Origin: an uncultured Muribaculaceae bacterium
GTDB taxonomy: Bacteria > Bacteroidota > Bacteroidia > Bacteroidales > Muribaculaceae
Assembly (NCBI GenBank): GCA_910588065.1
Contig: CAJUPZ010000005.1
Location: forward strand, 61,545-125,544
Direction: 5' to 3'
Length of the DNA: 64,000 nt
Below the pieces are notes generated by a model. It was given only the letters and a program-made list of their open reading frames with translations. It was not told the origin of the DNA and made no database searches. The translations under genes and the position numbers were made by a program. Position 1 is the first letter of the stretch. Every line of letters starts with the position of its first letter. Of the stretch, positions 35,583 through 43,664 are shown piece after piece.

Positions 35583-35792
35583 TTATTTGGTATCAACGAG
35601 TAATTCTCTTATATTGGCATTAAGAAGCTCTGCTATCCCAGCCAAAGTTTTTCAAATCCGGCTGAATAGGATATTGGTACACCACTCGGACATAGTCGTG
35701 CGGCCTTTACCTAGTTGCTGGGCAAGCCATCTGCATTGCTTGCCACTATAAGCAAGCACTCCCCTGATTCTATTTAGTTTAACGATTTCCAT
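35583..35792 (-). pseudogene. XRE-type regulator gene broken by two small indels
   Basis: Reading from the ATG at 35792 gives a Cro-like domain: VKLNRIRGVLAYSGKQCRWLAQQLGK and TMSEWCTN, then nonsense ending in TGA, then KTLAGIAELLNANIRELLVDTK in the same frame up to a TAA. In a shifted frame the gap reads QPDLK, the residues expected there. So about two extra bases after CTN and one in the A5 run at 35649-35653 add up to three. The family member would be some 68 residues. It sits 83 bases upstream of the helicase gene on the same strand and was probably its regulator. Confidence 0.72.
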
Positions 35793-35815
35793 TCTCAATT
35801 AATTGGGATATGTTG

Positions 35816-35846
35816 CAAATTTACAAACATTATCCGAGTCACCAAA
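35816..35846 (-). promoter_or_regulatory. intact promoter of the decayed regulator-helicase operon
   Basis: On the minus strand TTTG (35843-35846), 19 bases, TAAATTTG (35816-35823): full consensus, 24 bases before the regulator ATG. Confidence 0.7.
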
Positions 35847-35899
35847 ACAATATCATAGTTATTACACAAAACGAAACTGTAAATAATAGCATCAAATTG

Positions 35900-36175
35900 C
35901 TTGATGTTAGCCCAAAAGAGCCCAAAAGTGGCATTTACGGCCATTCTACCTGACATGGCGATGCGGTTTCAGATGCACTCGGTATCGTGAGAAAGCCGGG
36001 CGTCGAGTACGGTAATAAAAAAACTCCCCTCACAGGCCAGCCGAATCACGCTAATGAGAAACTGACCTCAGGGAGTGTTCTTCTGAGTGCTAATGGAGAT
36101 TCTACCTAAAATGCCAATGTCTCCACAGAAGCGAATACAAAGATCGATAATGATACTCGCAAGGCCAAAAAATAA
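35900..36175 (+). other. possible coding relic with repeated segment
   Basis: One rightward frame reads coherently (for example DALGIVRKPGVEYGNKKTPLTG and NVSTEANTKIDNDTRKAKK) but has stops at about 35951 and 36107, both after the codons TCT ACC. A 21-base segment at 35943-35963 recurs at 36099-36119 with 17 identities, 156 bases (52 codons) apart. It may be a worn fragment of a mobile-element gene. I do not recognise it. Confidence 0.3.
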
Positions 36176-36242
36176 TTAACGGAAACACAGAAGTATCTAT
36201 TAATAATTTACCTTCAACCATAAAATCTTTAGGGTTTTATAG

Positions 36243-36488
36243 GTGTTGAAGCGGCTGCCGAAGGTTATTTACCGAGTAAAAACTACCATTATTGAAAACG
36301 GTATTGAAAAAACAAATAAGCCCCACAATTTTGAGGTAACAGCTGTAGAGCTTATGAGAGAAAGCACTGCAGGCCGGACAATCACGGACGCCACAAGCGT
36401 CCCCGCTTCTCCTACAGAGTTTTCTGCTACAAAGTTACTTAATGGAGTTGAAAAATTCTACGACCCTGGCGGTGAATTATTTTTATGA
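36243..36488 (+). CDS. hypothetical 81-residue protein, possibly a fragment
   Basis: It starts with GTG directly after a stop codon, has no ribosome-binding site or promoter box that I can see, and reads VIYRVKTTIIENGIEKTNKP, then a Ser/Thr/Ala-rich middle and KLLNGVEKFYDPGGELF. The C-terminal segment looks like a genuine protein sequence, so this may be part of a larger lost gene of the same accessory island. No function can be given. Confidence 0.35.
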   Translation: MLKRLPKVIYRVKTTIIENGIEKTNKPHNFEVTAVELMRESTAGRTITDATSVPASPTEFSATKLLNGVEKFYDPGGELFL

Positions 36489-36547
36489 TTGGTCTCTGAG
36501 GACATAGCGGAACGCTCGCAGTGACTATATGGCCGTACGCCAATACG

Positions 36548-36578
36548 AGGAATCCGAGATGTTAGTTCTCGGATTCCT
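36548..36578 (-). terminator. perfect 11-bp hairpin holding a stop codon in its loop
   Basis: AGGAATCCGAG and CTCGGATTCCT flank a nine-base loop that contains the TAA (36562-36564) of the leftward lipoprotein gene. No T run follows, so it is an atypical terminator or an mRNA 3'-end structure. Confidence 0.55.
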
Positions 36579-37395
36579 TGAAGGTGCGGGCGCGCTGGTT
36601 TCGTGCGATGTCGAGCTGCTTTTCAAGGCGGCTCTTTTCAAGCCTTGCCACACGCAGCTGAGTGAATATGCGGCTGGCTGTGTACACCTGGCCAAGAGCT
36701 TTTGCCTGGTCGGCCGGCAGTGGGATTTCGTATGGTTTGGCTCCGTTGAATCTTACTTTCATCGCGTCTGCCGCATGGGCGTTGGCAAATACTCCGAGTG
36801 TGTCGCACTCGGCGGGCATGAAGGTTATTATCTCCACTCCCCTGCTACGGTCGTTGCGCTCGCCGTCATGAGCCACATCGGGTGTTGTTACTGACGCTCC
36901 GGAAGCCATGAGTGTCACTCCGGTTGACAGAGCCTTCTGAGTGGAGGATGCCACCACGGTGTATACCCCCTCCGGAGTCATGCGGGCATAGAGGCCTGAT
37001 TTGTCTGCCGGAATTTTTCCTGCGAGAGCCTTGGTGGTATAGTAGCCGTCAAAGGCGTCAGGCACATGGGTGAGTTCACCTTTTAGCCGCTCGCTTTCAA
37101 TGATCAGGGAGGCGATAACGCTGTCGCAGTGTTCCAACTCTTTAAGAGACTGCCGCTCTATGATTTCAGGGCGTAGACTCATGCCCTCACGGCGCACTTT
37201 CACTTCAGCGGGAAACAGCTTGTCAAGCGAGTCAAGGCTCGCAAGCGCGGCGGTAAAGTCGTTGCTGTTCATCTGCTCTGTTGCCGCGTCAAGATAAGCC
37301 CGGGCTTTCTGTTCGTCAGAATTTCCGCAGGCACCGAGGGCAAGCATCCCGGCAATGCCGAGAGCCAATACTGATTTGCTATACACGCTGTACAT
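36562..37395 (-). CDS. lipoprotein with N-terminal helical repeat, unknown function
   Basis: 277 residues. Signal peptide with lipobox LALGAC (Cys at 23). Residues 30-70 (KARAYLDAATEQMNSNDFTAALASLDSLDKLFP) look like a TPR helix pair, followed by a coiled-coil stretch (about 80-110), a middle beta-rich domain (GLYARMTPEGVYTVVASS) and a basic helical C-terminus. Probably an outer-membrane or periplasmic envelope protein. Its start lies 17 bases inside the end of relA, so it is co-transcribed with it. No named family is recognised. Confidence 0.8.
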   Translation of the reverse strand: MYSVYSKSVLALGIAGMLALGACGNSDEQKARAYLDAATEQMNSNDFTAALASLDSLDKLFPAEVKVRREGMSLRPEIIERQSLKELEHCDSVIASLIIESERLKGELTHVPDAFDGYYTTKALAGKIPADKSGLYARMTPEGVYTVVASSTQKALSTGVTLMASGASVTTPDVAHDGERNDRSRGVEIITFMPAECDTLGVFANAHAADAMKVRFNGAKPYEIPLPADQAKALGQVYTASRIFTQLRVARLEKSRLEKQLDIARNQRARTFKESEN

Positions 37396-39577
37396 CTTTT
37401 ATTCCTTTGACTGTTTTTATTTTCTTGATAATATTTGTCAGCGAGGCTATGTCGCTGACACCTATAGAGAGGTGTCCGCTGAATATGCCGTCATTGCTGT
37501 CGATTGCAATACTTCTCAGGCTCACATTATTCTCTTTGTTGATAATGGAGGAGATGTTTGTGATGATGCCTATATCATCATGCCCCACCACATGGAGCAT
37601 TGCTACAAACTGCTGCCCGGCACGTCCGCTCCAACGGGTGCTTATGACTCTATACGGGTAGCGGCCGCGGATGTTGGCTGCGTTGGGACAATCCTTGCGG
37701 TGGATTTTTATCACACCCTCGGCAGATATAAAGCCGAATACATCGTCGCCGTAAATAGGGTTGCAACATTTTGACATCCGGTAATTTACCCCCTTGATAT
37801 TGTCGCCAATCACAAGCACATCTCCGGTAGATTCCTCTTCGGGGGTTGTCTGAAGGGTAAACTCCTCGGCCGAGCGCGCTTCTGCCTGCGGTTCGTTTTT
37901 ATCTTCGAGAGCCATGTACGAATTGATGACCTCACCTGGGTCGAGAACCTCTTTGCCGATTTCGCTATAGAAGTCGGTGACTGTCTTATAGCCGAGCTTT
38001 TTGATGAGTTTCATCAGAGTGGCCTCCTCGAGCTCAACCTTACGGTTTTTGCATCTGCGCTGCAACAGCTCTTTGCCAAGATCTGCCACCCTGCTGTTTT
38101 GCTCGTTTATGCTCTGTCTTATTTTTGAGCGGGCCTTTGAGGTCACTACAAAGTTGAGCCAGTCGAGCTTCGGCTGCTGGTTTGCAGAGGTCATGATCTC
38201 CACAGTGTCGCCGCTGCGCAGCTTGTGGTTGATTCTTCTTGTCCTGCCGTTCACTTTGCCTCCGGTGCATGTGCATCCGATGCGCGAATGGATATTGAAA
38301 GCGAAGTCGAGCACACTTGCCCCGAGGGGGAGCTTGTAGAGGTCGCCCTTTGGAGTGAAGACAAACACTTCGTTGTCATACACATCCATCTTGAAATCTT
38401 TCATCAGGTCAAGCGGGCCGCTATCTGCCGTCTCTATGATCTCGCGCACACGGTTCATCCATGTGTCGAGGTCATTCTCGCTCTTTATTCCTTTGTACTT
38501 CCAGTGCGCGGCCACTCCCCTTTCGGCGATTTCATCCATTCGGCGCGTGCGTATCTGCACCTCCACCCATTTGGCCTCTGGGCCGCGCACTGTAATGTGC
38601 AGCGACTCGTAGCCGTTGCTTTTTGGAATGCTCAGCCAATCCTTCAATCTCGCGGGATTAGGCTGGTACATATCTGTCACAACAGAGTATGCAAGCCAGC
38701 ATTCGCTCCGTTCCCGCTCCTTAGGCACATCTATGATAATGCGTATGGCAAAAAGGTCGTAGATATGCTCAAGGTCGTTGTGCTGCTTCTGAATCTTGTT
38801 CCAGATAGATGATATTGATTTGGTGCGCCCTTTGATGTCAAACTTCAGGCCCTGCTTTTCGAGCTCAGCCTTAACGGGTGCTATGAAAGCCTCTATATAT
38901 GCGTCGCGGCTGGCCTTGGTTTCGTTAAGCTTGCGGGCAATGCGCGTGTAAATATCTCTATTGGTGTATTTTAGCGATAAATCTTCAAGTTCCCCTTTAA
39001 TTTTGTAAAGGCCAAGCCTGTGAGCAATGGGCGCGTAAAGTGATTTAGCCTCAAAGGCTGTCTGCCTCACCCTATCCTCGTCAGGATGGTGGTTTATGTC
39101 ACGCATCAGCACTGTGCACTCCACAATCTTGATGATTATAACGCGGATATCTTTGGCGAATGTCATCAGCAGATTACGGAAGTTTTCACTGACGCCCACC
39201 ACCCCTCTGTCGTACAGTTCCTCCACTTTGAGAAGTCCGGCGAGTATTACACCCACATCTTCTCCCCAGATCGCGGTTGCATCCTGCACAGGCAATTTGC
39301 CTGCGCGGCACAACGGGGTGAGAATCATCGCTACAATCATATTACGGTCTACCCCGATTTCCTGACATAGCAATCTTACCGACGACAGGTAGTGGACAAG
39401 ATTGTTTCTGCCGAAACCATCGCGGAAGTGGGGGGATTCGGAATCAAGTGCGTTGAGCGAGCTTACGAGCATCTTGCGGTCCGCCCGTGAAATCACATCA
39501 CCGCAAAGTGACAGCAGGTCCCTTGTCAGCGACACAATGAGCTTACGCTCGGTATTGTTGAAAAATGATTCATCCAT
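37379..39577 (-). CDS. relA: RelA-type (p)ppGpp synthetase with degenerate hydrolase domain
   Basis: 732 residues with the long RelA/SpoT layout. The N-terminal hydrolase-like domain lacks its metal site: the expected HD-x-E-D motif reads LTPLCRAGKLP, and the later D-R-L-x-N motif reads VECTVLMRDI. The synthetase domain is intact: GRTKSISSIWNKI, DLFAIRIIID, NGYESLHITVRG, VEVQIRTRRMDEIAERGVAAHWKYK. The TGS domain (VFTPKGDLYKLPLGASVLDFAF) and a C-terminal ACT domain follow. So it should make but not degrade the alarmone, and a second Rel/SpoT enzyme must exist elsewhere. Start at 39577 follows the promoter closely. Confidence 0.9.
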   Translation of the reverse strand: MDESFFNNTERKLIVSLTRDLLSLCGDVISRADRKMLVSSLNALDSESPHFRDGFGRNNLVHYLSSVRLLCQEIGVDRNMIVAMILTPLCRAGKLPVQDATAIWGEDVGVILAGLLKVEELYDRGVVGVSENFRNLLMTFAKDIRVIIIKIVECTVLMRDINHHPDEDRVRQTAFEAKSLYAPIAHRLGLYKIKGELEDLSLKYTNRDIYTRIARKLNETKASRDAYIEAFIAPVKAELEKQGLKFDIKGRTKSISSIWNKIQKQHNDLEHIYDLFAIRIIIDVPKERERSECWLAYSVVTDMYQPNPARLKDWLSIPKSNGYESLHITVRGPEAKWVEVQIRTRRMDEIAERGVAAHWKYKGIKSENDLDTWMNRVREIIETADSGPLDLMKDFKMDVYDNEVFVFTPKGDLYKLPLGASVLDFAFNIHSRIGCTCTGGKVNGRTRRINHKLRSGDTVEIMTSANQQPKLDWLNFVVTSKARSKIRQSINEQNSRVADLGKELLQRRCKNRKVELEEATLMKLIKKLGYKTVTDFYSEIGKEVLDPGEVINSYMALEDKNEPQAEARSAEEFTLQTTPEEESTGDVLVIGDNIKGVNYRMSKCCNPIYGDDVFGFISAEGVIKIHRKDCPNAANIRGRYPYRVISTRWSGRAGQQFVAMLHVVGHDDIGIITNISSIINKENNVSLRSIAIDSNDGIFSGHLSIGVSDIASLTNIIKKIKTVKGIKDVQRV

Positions 39578-39585
39578 ACAGTTGA

Positions 39586-39617
39586 CAAAGTTATGCAATA
39601 ATTCCACCTTTCCCAAC
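39586..39617 (-). promoter_or_regulatory. promoter of relA
   Basis: On the minus strand GTTG (39614-39617), 20 bases, TAACTTTG (39586-39593). The ATG follows the box after 8 bases, so the transcript is nearly leaderless. Confidence 0.68.
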
Positions 39618-39627
39618 ATGATACTGC

Positions 39628-39663
39628 AAAAAAACTGCCGCTGCACCATAAAGGGAGCGGCAG
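39628..39663 (-). terminator. terminator of the small charged protein gene
   Basis: CTGCCGCT / AGCGGCAG with a 13-base loop; on the minus strand it is followed by seven T residues. It lies between the small gene and relA. Confidence 0.82.
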
Positions 39664-39683
39664 AAGCACGCTGAATTCAGCTG

Positions 39684-39836
39684 CTAATCGTTGTTTCTGG
39701 GGTTGTTATTGAGATCCTTGGTGCTTTGCTTTTGCAGACATTCGGTGTTCTTGTCATTGTCTGCCTCGTTTTTTGCTACTCCGGGATACTCCAATGCCTG
39801 TTCTACAGTAGCTTTCTTTTCGTTTTCCTTATCCAT
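39684..39836 (-). CDS. small charged hydrophilic protein
   Basis: 50 residues from the ATG at 39836 (an ATG two codons upstream at 39842 also fits). It begins MDKENEKKATVEQALEYPGV and is rich in Lys, Asp, Asn and Glu, with no hydrophobic segment. It has one Cys near the middle. A proper terminator follows 20 bases downstream, and the gene fills an otherwise empty gap between engB and relA. The composition suggests a partly disordered cytosolic protein. Function is unknown. Confidence 0.5.
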   Translation of the reverse strand: MDKENEKKATVEQALEYPGVAKNEADNDKNTECLQKQSTKDLNNNPRNND

Positions 39837-39895
39837 GGTCATGATGTGTTTTAAATTTCACTTTACAGTCTAACACACAGATAAGGCATAATGTT

Positions 39896-40501
39896 CTAAC
39901 ATTCCAACGGCAGTTCATTAAGCTCCTCTATGTAGTTGAGGAGTTCTTCCCTGCCGCGTCCATCCTCGCTGCTTGTCATGAACACCGGAGGCAGGGCCTC
40001 CCATTGCTCAAGAAGTTTTTCGCAGTAGGCAGCCACATTTTTCTTGCCGGCCTCGGAGCTCAGCTTGTCAAGTTTGGTGAATACAATAGCGAAGGGCACT
40101 TCATTCTCGCCAAGCCACGCCATGAATTCAAGGTCTATTTTCTGCGGTTCGTGCCGGGAATCCACCAGCACAAACAGGTTTGTCATCTGCTGACGCTCCA
40201 GAATATAATCCTCTATTATTTTTTTGAGCTGGTCGCGGCTGTCTTTGCCACGGCGTGCATATCCGTAGCCCGGCAGGTCCACAATATACCAGCTGTCGTT
40301 GATGAGGAAGTGGTTTATGAGCATAGTTTTGCCCGGGGTTGCAGAGGTCATGGCAAGCCCTTTGCGTCCTGTGAGCATATTTATAAGGCTTGATTTTCCC
40401 ACATTAGAACGGCCAATGAAAGCGTATTCGTGGAAATTTTGCTGCGGACACTTTCTTACATCGGTGTTGCTTATGGCGAAGCGCGCGCTGTTGACAATCA
40501 T
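39896..40501 (-). CDS. engB: EngB/YsxC ribosome-biogenesis GTPase
   Basis: 201 residues. A small GTPase that helps assemble the large ribosomal subunit. Motifs: G1 GRSNVGKSS, G2 region TSATPGKT, G3 DLPGYGYA, G4 TKLDK and G5 SSEDGRG. The length is standard with the ATG at 40501. A TATATTTG -7 box lies at 40532-40539 on the same strand, so it is transcribed divergently from trmN6. Confidence 0.95.
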   Translation of the reverse strand: MIVNSARFAISNTDVRKCPQQNFHEYAFIGRSNVGKSSLINMLTGRKGLAMTSATPGKTMLINHFLINDSWYIVDLPGYGYARRGKDSRDQLKKIIEDYILERQQMTNLFVLVDSRHEPQKIDLEFMAWLGENEVPFAIVFTKLDKLSSEAGKKNVAAYCEKLLEQWEALPPVFMTSSEDGRGREELLNYIEELNELPLEC

Positions 40502-40531
40502 ATTTTGAACTGTTTTTCGGTTATTCTTATG

Positions 40532-40539
40532 CAAATATA
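40532..40539 (-). promoter_or_regulatory. -7 box of engB
   Basis: TATATTTG on the minus strand. No good -33 box. It is only 13 bases from the opposing trmN6 box. Confidence 0.5.
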
Positions 40540-40552
40540 ACACAAAAAGCGA

Positions 40553-40560
40553 TAACTTTG
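40553..40560 (+). promoter_or_regulatory. -7 box of trmN6
   Basis: TAACTTTG ends four bases before the ATG at 40565. A one-mismatch -33 box (TATG) lies 21 bases upstream. The transcript is predicted to be leaderless. Confidence 0.58.
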
Positions 40561-40564
40561 CACT

Positions 40565-41287
40565 ATGGGCACCAATATAAATAGAGAGCCGGTATTCAGA
40601 TTCAAGCAATTTGAGGTCAGAGACTGTGTCGGCGCCATGAAAGTTGGCACTGATGGAGTGCTTGTAGGCGCGTGGTGTCCTGTTGCCGGAATAGAGCGTG
40701 CTGTAGATGCCGGCACAGGGACAGGGCTGATAGCCCTGATGCTCGCCCAGCGCGGTGTAAGGCGAATTACCGCGGTGGAGGTTAATGAGCAGGCGGCTGC
40801 CGAAGCATTGTCAAACGTCCACAGCTCGCCGTGGAGCAGCTGCATTGAGATAATGAACGCCGACATATCTTTGCTGGACATCAGGGAATTGAAACCACAG
40901 CTGATTGTGAGCAATCCGCCGTTTTTCAACGAAACTCTCCACAGCCCTGATCAGGCCCGCTGCGCCGCCCGCCATGAAGGAAGCCTGAGTTTTGACTCCC
41001 TGCTGAAAATGGCAGGCGAGGCTCTGGACGATGATGGTGCGCTGGTGTTCATATCCCCCGCTGACAGGGAGAAGGATATAATATTCTCTGCTGCAATGAG
41101 GCGGATGCAACTGCAACGTCAGACATTTGTGCACACTGTCGCAACCAAGCCCCCTAAAAGAATACTGTGGCAGTTTGGCAAGCGAGTGTGCGCTCCGGAG
41201 ATGTCCACATTGACTATACGGCAACAAAATGGAGAGTACTCCGAGGAGTACAGATTTCTTACCTCACAGTTTTATTTGAATTTATGA
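40565..41287 (+). CDS. trmN6: tRNA1(Val) (adenine37-N6)-methyltransferase
   Basis: 240 residues, YfiC family. It methylates A37 next to the anticodon of tRNA-Val with SAM. FRFKQFEVRD and AMKVGTDGVLVGAW at the start are typical, then the SAM motif VDAGTGTGLIALMLAQR, acidic ribose site ITAVEVNEQAA and catalytic IVSNPPFF for exocyclic-amine methylation. The length is normal. The stop overlaps the start of the CPBP protease gene (ATGA). Confidence 0.9.
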   Translation: MGTNINREPVFRFKQFEVRDCVGAMKVGTDGVLVGAWCPVAGIERAVDAGTGTGLIALMLAQRGVRRITAVEVNEQAAAEALSNVHSSPWSSCIEIMNADISLLDIRELKPQLIVSNPPFFNETLHSPDQARCAARHEGSLSFDSLLKMAGEALDDDGALVFISPADREKDIIFSAAMRRMQLQRQTFVHTVATKPPKRILWQFGKRVCAPEMSTLTIRQQNGEYSEEYRFLTSQFYLNL

Positions 41288-42162
41288 AGACAGATATTCG
41301 TTTCAATATCGGCGCAGGCCAGCGGTTTATGGCTTTTATATGCATCTGCGTGCTTTGTTTTTTGGTTGTTTCGGTGATAACCGGGATAATCACATATCAC
41401 AATGCCACTACGCCTCGAATCAGAATAGCGACTGTTGTTCAGGATGTAATGCTTTTTGTTGTTCCGGCGATAGCCACCGCGGTGATCATCTGCCGCCGGC
41501 CGGCTGATTTTCTGATGATCGGCCACCGCCCGGGACTGCTGCCTTCGTTGCTGACGGTAGCTCTGGTTGTAGCATCCATTCCGGCGATGAATCTGCTGGT
41601 GAAGTGGAATATGAGTCTCAGCTTGCCTGAATGGCTCGGGGAAGTGGAGGCATGGATGCGGAATTCCGAGGTTTCGGCGCGCAGTTTCACCCGTACGTTG
41701 ATCGGTGGAACCGGAGTGAGCAGTCTCATCGCCGCACTTCTGATAGTCGGAGTGCTCGCAGCAGTGAGCGAAGAGCTATTTTTCAGGGGCACTCTTCAGC
41801 AGCTTCTTCTGACATCGGGTGTCAGGCTCCACCTTGCGGTATGGGCCACAGCTTTTGTTTTCAGCGCCGTACATGTTCAGTTTTTCGGATTTATACCCAG
41901 GCTGATACTTGGTGCCGGATTCGGTTATATAGCCGTGTGGAGCGGCAATGTGTGGCTTGCGGTGATAGCCCACTTCACAAACAATGCCATTGCAGCAATA
42001 GGCATGACTGTTGCCAGCGGAAATGAATTAATCGGGTCGGCGAGCCAGGAAGGCGGAGTTATAGGCCGGGGCGATATTGCGGGCGCAGTAATCAGCGCGA
42101 TATTCTGCGCTGTGATACTGATAGCGCTGAAACGGTGTGTCAGTCAAACTTCTTGCGGTTGA
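41284..42162 (+). CDS. CPBP-family intramembrane metalloprotease
   Basis: 292 residues with about seven hydrophobic segments. The Abi/CPBP motifs are complete: EE-x3-R in VSEELFFRGTLQQLL, F-x3-H in FSAVHVQFFGF and the final H-x3-N in VIAHFTNNAI. Members cleave membrane proteins or process prenylated or bacteriocin-like peptides; the substrate here is unknown. It is coupled to trmN6. Its last 23 bases overlap the 3' end of the convergent lptB gene. Confidence 0.88.
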   Translation: MKTDIRFNIGAGQRFMAFICICVLCFLVVSVITGIITYHNATTPRIRIATVVQDVMLFVVPAIATAVIICRRPADFLMIGHRPGLLPSLLTVALVVASIPAMNLLVKWNMSLSLPEWLGEVEAWMRNSEVSARSFTRTLIGGTGVSSLIAALLIVGVLAAVSEELFFRGTLQQLLLTSGVRLHLAVWATAFVFSAVHVQFFGFIPRLILGAGFGYIAVWSGNVWLAVIAHFTNNAIAAIGMTVASGNELIGSASQEGGVIGRGDIAGAVISAIFCAVILIALKRCVSQTSCG

Positions 42163-43006
42163 ACACAAATGCCCTTCCAAGATATTTCTCTCGCACAATA
42201 GGATTTTCAGTCAGTTCCTCAGAGGTGCCCTGAAACAGTATTTTGCCTTCGAAAAGCAGGTAAGCTCGGTCGGTGATTCGCAGAGTTTCCTGGGCGTTGT
42301 GGTCTGTGATAAGGATGCCGATATTTTTTTCTTTCAGGCGGTACACCACCTCCTGGATATCCTCCACAGCAATGGGGTCTACCCCGGCGAATGGTTCGTC
42401 AAGCATGATGAAACTCGGGTCGATGGCAAGGCAACGCGCAATCTCGGTGCGTCGTCTCTCTCCGCCTGAAAGTCTGTCGCCAAGATTCTTGCGCACTTTC
42501 TGCAGGCTGAATTCATTGATGAGGCTTTCGAGTTTCTCTTTCTGATACTCCTTTGACGTGTCGGTCATTTCAAGCACAGCCCTGATATTATCTTCCACAG
42601 ATAGTTTTCTGAATACCGATGCCTCCTGAGCCAGATAGCCAATGCCGTTCTTGGCGCGTTTGTACACCGGGTATTTGGTGATATTCAGGTCGTTGAGAAA
42701 AATCTCGCCTTCATTCGGGGTAATCAGGCCGACGGTCATGTAGAAGGTTGTTGTCTTACCGGCGCCGTTAGGGCCGAGGAGTCCGACAATCTCACCCTGG
42801 GTAACATTGATGGACACATGGTTCACAACCGTGCGCTGACCATATTTCTTTACGAGATTTTCGGTACGTAGCACCATTTTGCCGTTTGAAGCCGGCTGCT
42901 CAGGAGCAGATTCCTTACTGTCGGCCACTTCCGATTCAAAAAAGCTGAGAGTCTCGGCGTTTTCGGCTGCCTTGGGCTTATTGTTGAGTTTAATGCTGAA
43001 TGCCAT
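42140..43006 (-). CDS. lptB: LptB, LPS export ABC ATPase
   Basis: 288 residues. It powers LptB2FGC, which moves lipopolysaccharide from the inner to the outer membrane. Walker A GPNGAGKTT, signature LSGGERRRTEIARCLA, Walker B FIMLDEPFAGVDPIA and the H-loop ITDHN are present. The LptB-specific C-terminus includes YLGRAFVF. About 43 residues at the N-terminus (acidic, Ser/Glu/Ala-rich) precede the usual start and are not part of the ATPase fold; an ATG at the usual position (MVLRTENL) is an alternative. It is the last gene of the clpP-to-lptB run. Confidence 0.93.
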   Translation of the reverse strand: MAFSIKLNNKPKAAENAETLSFFESEVADSKESAPEQPASNGKMVLRTENLVKKYGQRTVVNHVSINVTQGEIVGLLGPNGAGKTTTFYMTVGLITPNEGEIFLNDLNITKYPVYKRAKNGIGYLAQEASVFRKLSVEDNIRAVLEMTDTSKEYQKEKLESLINEFSLQKVRKNLGDRLSGGERRRTEIARCLAIDPSFIMLDEPFAGVDPIAVEDIQEVVYRLKEKNIGILITDHNAQETLRITDRAYLLFEGKILFQGTSEELTENPIVREKYLGRAFVFNRKKFD

Positions 43007-43011
43007 TACTG

Positions 43012-43647
43012 TCAGATTGTTTGTTTAAGCCTGCGTGCTTTTTCAAGCCTGGCGTCAATATAGTCTACAAGCAGATTGATGGCCACTTTGTTGGCGCCGC
43101 CCTGAGGCACAATAAGGTCGGCGAATCGTTTGGACGGCTCTATGTACATGGAGTGCATCGGTTTGAGCACATCTTCATACCGGTCTATTACGGCCTGCGG
43201 GGTGCGGCCTCTCTCAATGCAGTCGCGCGAAATGACTCTGATCAAACGGTCGTCGGCATCCGCGTCCACAAACACTTTTACGTCAAGCATATTTCTCAGC
43301 ACCGGGTCTGTGAGCACAAGAATGCCCTCGACAATCACTACATCGCGCGGAGCAACAGTGACGGTTTCTGCCTGCCTTGTGCAGGTGAGATAGCTGTATG
43401 TAGGCATCTCGACGGTGTTTCCGGCCTTCAGCTGATTGAGATGTTTTACCAGCAGCTCCCATTCTATTGCGGCAGGCTCATCGAAATTCACTTTCGCTCT
43501 CTCCTCCATCGGTATAGGGCTGAGATCGCGGTAGTATGAGTCCTGAGGCAAAACCGCTACCTCGCCGGGAGGCAGTGCGGAGATTATTTTGTTGACAACG
43601 GTTGTTTTTCCGGAGCCGGTGCCACCGGCAATGCCAATTATCATCAT
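43012..43647 (-). CDS. udk: uridine kinase
   Basis: 211 residues. It phosphorylates uridine and cytidine with ATP or GTP in pyrimidine salvage. P-loop GGTGSGKTT, then QDSYYRDLSPI, NFDEPAAIEW, VVIVEGILVL and the lid region DRLIRVISRDCIERGR are all standard. The start may be 43647 or 43644, two adjacent ATG codons. It lies 17 bases after ftsE and 5 before lptB, all leftward. Confidence 0.94.
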   Translation of the reverse strand: MMIIGIAGGTGSGKTTVVNKIISALPPGEVAVLPQDSYYRDLSPIPMEERAKVNFDEPAAIEWELLVKHLNQLKAGNTVEMPTYSYLTCTRQAETVTVAPRDVVIVEGILVLTDPVLRNMLDVKVFVDADADDRLIRVISRDCIERGRTPQAVIDRYEDVLKPMHSMYIEPSKRFADLIVPQGGANKVAINLLVDYIDARLEKARRLKQTI

Positions 43648-43664
43648 AATGCGGTAAATAAAAT

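Noticed and set aside
36529..36894. Rightward 121-codon frame across the lipoprotein gene
   Set aside because: It is antisense to the lipoprotein coding region and begins inside the hairpin flank; no start signal is present.
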